Shown here piece by piece: positions 49,841-52,814 of a DNA stretch of 52,814 nt (the stretch's first letter is position 1; each line of letters begins with the position of its first letter). A model generated the notes under the pieces. The model searched no databases and was not told where the DNA came from. It saw only the letters and a program-made list of their open reading frames with translations. The position numbers were made by a program, and so were the translations under genes. Source of the DNA: CBDUBS01 sp965365445 (lineage in GTDB: Bacteria > Bacteroidota > Rhodothermia > Rhodothermales > DASSAV01); the NCBI GenBank assembly GCA_965365445.1, contig CBDUBS010000005.1:1-52814 (forward strand), given 5' to 3'.

Positions 49841-51907
49841 CTAATACGCCTGCCCGATGCTCAGGTGCAGCATGAAACGGCGCTGCCACTTTCCTTTCGC
49901 CGCTTCGCCTTCCAGGTAATACGTTTCGGCGCTCACCAGGTCGGTGACGTCCGGATTGAGTTTGTAGGCCAGGTCGAGCCGCAGGAAGCCTACCGGCGTC
50001 CGGTACCGGATTCCAACCCCCGTGCCGTACCGGAAATCGTTCAGGGAAAAATTTCCTTCGCTGACTCGTCCGGCCCCGGCAAACACCGCTGTTCCCCAGT
50101 TGGGTCCGAGGCCCGGAAAAGGCAGCCGCACTTCGGCATTCGCCGCCAGCTTCGCAAGCCCTCCGACCGGCTCATATGTGTAGACCGTCCGCCCGCCGAT
50201 GTCGTCCACGCGCACCGTTTTGGGCCCGGCCAGCTGGTCGGCCCAGCCCCTCAGATCGCTTCCGCCGCCCGTATAGAATCGGATCGGGTCGAACCGGTTT
50301 TCCACTACCGGGTCGAACTGCGGGCGGCTGTCGCCCGTGGGCCACAACCGTCCGACGAATACTCGGCCCGCCAGGCCGGTGCGGCTGGTAAGCTCCGTGT
50401 AGGAGGTGACCTCCGCTGCGGCTTTGTAGTATTCCACCCCTGAACCCAGAAATCGCCCTGCCATTTCAACCGCCGGGCGGACGAGCAACCCGACCTGCGG
50501 GTTGATGTAGTCGTTGCTCCGCCCGAACGTGCCGCTGATGCTGAAAATGCTCCGGTTGAAACGGTCCTTGACTGCCGAGCCGCCTTCGATCTTTTCCCCG
50601 AGCAGGGTCGCCCGGCTGAACGTGTGCTGGAAGTTTACGGTTCTGAACGGCAGCACCTCGTACAGCACCGAAGTGACCAGGCCCATTTCCTGCACGTTCA
50701 GCCCCAGCGGCCAGTCGCTCGGCTCCAGGTTCGGGTCGAGTTCGAGGTGGTAATACGGGGCCACCGTGCCGGATACCTGTGTCGCAAACAGATAAGGCTG
50801 GCGGATCGAAGGGCTGATGCGCAGCAGCCTCGACCCGAGTTGATCCCCTACGGGCGCCGCCCCGAGGCCGGAGTGCACCACGAGGTCTACGTTCAGGGTC
50901 CGGGCGCCACCAGAGAAGTTCCGGTGCTGATACCCGCCTTCTAGCCGCAGCCCGGCCTGCCGGTCGTATCCTGCCCGGTACGTTATCAGTTGCGGCCGGG
51001 CCTCCCGCAACCGCACCAGTACCTGCACCGTGCTATCCCGGGGCTGCACGGGCAGTTCGGTGAGCGCCACTCGGAACAGGTTTAACGCGAACAACTCCCG
51101 CTGCCCCTGAACCAGCTTCCCCCCCGAGAACGGCTGCCCCTGTTTGAACGGCAACTCGCGAACGACCACGTTGCGTCCGACGGATTCGGCCCCCTCCACT
51201 TCTACGGTATCGAAATAAGCCATTGGGCCGGGATCGACCGTCAGGCGTATCTCCGCCGTGAGGGCGGTCGAGTCCACGAACACCGTATCCGTTACCTGCG
51301 CGAATGCGTACCCGTTATCCTTGAACCACGCCAGCGCCTGATTTTTCGTCTCAAGTCGCTCGAACAGGCTGTAGCGGTCTCCCGGCTCGATGGTGATTCC
51401 GTCCCGGAACGTTTCCCATTGTTTCTCGCCGGGGTCGGGAAACGGATCGCCCCGGGTGCTGAAAAACAGCACCTCTCTTATCAGCACCGGCGGCCCCTCG
51501 TCTATCGTGAATACCACGCTGATGCGGTTGTTCGTGGTATCCAGTTCGGAGGGAGCGTAGCCTATCCTCGCCTCCGGAAATCCGTTCTCCCGGTAATACA
51601 GGCGCAGGCGGGCCACATCCCGTTGCAATTCCAGCGGGCTGAACGGGTGGGGCGCCGGCGACAGGAAAGGCAGAATCTTTTTGATCCGGTCCGCAAAGCT
51701 CGGCTCCGTGGTGGCCAGCTGTGCCTGAAGGGCGCTTTCCTCGATGCTTCGGGTGCTATCGAAGCGAAAGGAAATGGACCGAACCTGGGTGTCCTCGTTT
51801 ACCAGGAACAGGGGCGGGGAGGACTTCTGCTGCGCGAAGGATACGGTACTGATCAAAAAGGCCGGCAACAACAGGAATCCCTTGCTAGCTTTTCGGAAGG
51901 AGCGCAT
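49841..51907 (-). CDS. tamA: TamA-like Omp85/BamA-family outer-membrane protein
   Basis: A 688-residue Omp85 protein. After the signal peptide (GFLLLPAFLISTVSFAQ), POTRA domains follow (RDVARLRLYYRENGFPEARIGY, GDRYSLFERLETKNQALAWFKDNGYAFAQVTDTVF, RNVVVRELPFKQGQPFSGGKLVQGQRELFAL), then the barrel with QHTFSRATLLGE, FYTGGGSDLRGWADQLAGP (the lid/RGW motif) and a C-terminus ending MLHLSIGQAY. TamA works with TamB to insert or move envelope components. A GTG just before the chosen ATG 51907 is also possible; no ribosome binding site separates them. The next gene, tamB, is 35 bp away. Confidence 0.95.
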   Translation of the reverse strand: MRSFRKASKGFLLLPAFLISTVSFAQQKSSPPLFLVNEDTQVRSISFRFDSTRSIEESALQAQLATTEPSFADRIKKILPFLSPAPHPFSPLELQRDVARLRLYYRENGFPEARIGYAPSELDTTNNRISVVFTIDEGPPVLIREVLFFSTRGDPFPDPGEKQWETFRDGITIEPGDRYSLFERLETKNQALAWFKDNGYAFAQVTDTVFVDSTALTAEIRLTVDPGPMAYFDTVEVEGAESVGRNVVVRELPFKQGQPFSGGKLVQGQRELFALNLFRVALTELPVQPRDSTVQVLVRLREARPQLITYRAGYDRQAGLRLEGGYQHRNFSGGARTLNVDLVVHSGLGAAPVGDQLGSRLLRISPSIRQPYLFATQVSGTVAPYYHLELDPNLEPSDWPLGLNVQEMGLVTSVLYEVLPFRTVNFQHTFSRATLLGEKIEGGSAVKDRFNRSIFSISGTFGRSNDYINPQVGLLVRPAVEMAGRFLGSGVEYYKAAAEVTSYTELTSRTGLAGRVFVGRLWPTGDSRPQFDPVVENRFDPIRFYTGGGSDLRGWADQLAGPKTVRVDDIGGRTVYTYEPVGGLAKLAANAEVRLPFPGLGPNWGTAVFAGAGRVSEGNFSLNDFRYGTGVGIRYRTPVGFLRLDLAYKLNPDVTDLVSAETYYLEGEAAKGKWQRRFMLHLSIGQAY

Positions 51908-52053
51908 CACGGAACGGCGACACCTGAGAAGGATGGAAGGAGGATGAGATCAAGCATACCCCTTTCTAATCCACATCGCGTTGCTTTATCGCAACTCCCT
52001 TGTAACCCTTCTGTTAACAGTGAGCGTAAAAAGCGCCCCTGCGCCGGTCGGTC

Positions 52054-52814
52054 TCAACCCTCGTTGCGAATTTCCACTTTACCGGCTCGTATCCGAGCTC
52101 CGTACCGGGCCTGCGGGCGTGTGGCGGGGCCGTGTATCACCGATCCGCTCCGCAGGTCGAACACCGAGTCGTGCCACGGGCACTGCACGCTTCCGTTGCG
52201 AACTTCCCCCTCCTCCAGCGGGCCCCCGGCGTGGCTGCACTGCGCATCGATGGCATGGACCGTTTTCCCCTCCCGGTACAACAGCACCTTGCCCTCTCCT
52301 ACGGGCACGCACAGCGTAGCGCCGTCCTCCAGAGCGCTCTCTTCGGCCACCTCGGTCCACTTTTTCGGCGCTTCCGGGCGACCGCTGTTATCTACCCCTA
52401 CCCGGTGTTCGTAAACCAGGTGCCCGCCCAGCCACGCGGAAGCCATGCCGAGCGCGTAAGCCGTCGTGGATAGCAGCACGCCAACCCCGCGGTTGCCCTT
52501 CTTCCGCTGCCACACCGAGAGGAAGTACAGCACGATGTTTACGTCGTTCATCACCCCGTGCAGGGTAGCCGTGGGTACGGCGGGCTTCTGTGTAGTCGAG
52601 TAATCCACCAGCCCGGCCATGGCGGTCGGGACAGCCGAGAAGGCGCCCACGGCCGTAACGGCATCGGCCACCCAGCGGGCCCGGTCGTCGTCGGTGACGG
52701 CGGCAATGGCGTCGAACAGCATTCCGATGGTCCACGCGCCCACCGTGACGTCCGTCAGGACGGCGTGCAGCGGGTGGCCGAGCCACGTGCCGTGCAGGAA
52801 GTCGGCGATTTTTC
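52054..52814 (-). CDS. DUF2231 membrane domain fused to Rieske iron-sulfur domain (5' end outside window)
   Basis: Partial gene: the frame is open to the right edge, and visible upstream residues (DFLHGTWLGHPLHAVLTDVTVGAWTIGM) are the start of a DUF2231 domain with its GHPLH motif. Several membrane segments follow (AVGAFSAVPTAMAGLVDYS, VGVLLSTTAYALGMASAWLGG). The C-terminal 100 residues form a Rieske domain with cluster ligands CSH (AQCSHAGGPLEEG) and CPWHDSVFDLRSG. The protein should hold a 2Fe-2S cluster at a membrane and pass electrons; the partner is unknown. It is on the same strand as tamA, 146 bp upstream, and probably separate. Confidence 0.88.
   Translation of the reverse strand, partial: KIADFLHGTWLGHPLHAVLTDVTVGAWTIGMLFDAIAAVTDDDRARWVADAVTAVGAFSAVPTAMAGLVDYSTTQKPAVPTATLHGVMNDVNIVLYFLSVWQRKKGNRGVGVLLSTTAYALGMASAWLGGHLVYEHRVGVDNSGRPEAPKKWTEVAEESALEDGATLCVPVGEGKVLLYREGKTVHAIDAQCSHAGGPLEEGEVRNGSVQCPWHDSVFDLRSGSVIHGPATRPQARYGARIRAGKVEIRNEG

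Overview
The window reads as a compact, GC-rich (by eye about 60%) chromosomal segment of a free-living, probably aerobic bacterium of the Bacteroidota/Rhodothermota sphere, most likely a Rhodothermales relative. This rests on a short SigA-type housekeeping sigma factor, the folP-cdaA gene pair, a Bacteroidota-style Cys-rich GNAT protein, a small omega-like RNA polymerase subunit, OmpP1/FadL and other outer-membrane barrels, and TamA/TamB (a Gram-negative envelope). No species can be named from sequence alone. I found no tRNA, rRNA, CRISPR array, insertion sequence, integrase or phage module.

Layout. 1-5.4 kb: a partial NagZ-like lipoprotein (minus), a small unknown gene and YqgE (plus), then a tight minus-strand operon of 6-pyruvoyl-tetrahydropterin synthase, GTP cyclohydrolase I, a short-chain dehydrogenase and a hemolysin-III/PAQR membrane protein, which looks like a tetrahydrobiopterin pathway. 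5.5-9 kb: HIT protein, a large outer-membrane barrel and CoaE on plus, then a CBS-pair protein on minus. 9.1-14.6 kb (minus): a MltD-like lytic transglycosylase with four LysM domains, then an acyl-CoA carboxylase beta subunit behind an unknown 445-residue protein. 15-22.4 kb (plus): omega subunit, UvrA, GNAT, FadL porin, TrpB2. 22.5-25.2 kb: LDH, a 61-residue gene with its own terminator, an M48 lipoprotein protease and a small unknown gene.

25.4-29.1 kb (plus): the most unusual unit, a D-Ala-D-Ala-ligase-like ATP-grasp enzyme overlapping a divergent lysine-2,3-aminomutase-family radical SAM enzyme. It is followed by a membrane GAF protein with a degenerate GGDEF domain and by phosphopentomutase. 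30.3-32.8 kb (minus): folP, the diadenylate cyclase cdaA, and pcm. 33-39.7 kb: a GH3-type acyl-amido synthetase, SigA, a Rad52-like annealing protein (minus), a BrkB/YihY membrane protein, an SDR and topoisomerase IB. 40-42.5 kb: a nitrogen operon (outer-membrane protein, AmtB, PII). 42.7-44.5 kb: NfeD-like protein and flotillin. 44.6-51.9 kb (minus): TamA and a very large TamB. The right edge holds a partial DUF2231-Rieske fusion.

How the genes fit together: several units serve the cell envelope (NagZ, lytic transglycosylase, TamAB, flotillin/NfeD, porins), pterin and folate chemistry (folE, ptpS, folP), DNA repair (UvrA, Rad52-like, TopIB) and nucleotide signalling (CdaA, the degenerate GGDEF protein). 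Genes are closely packed; three convergent pairs are separated by only 4-6 bp. All assignments come from reading translations and motifs; no database search was run.
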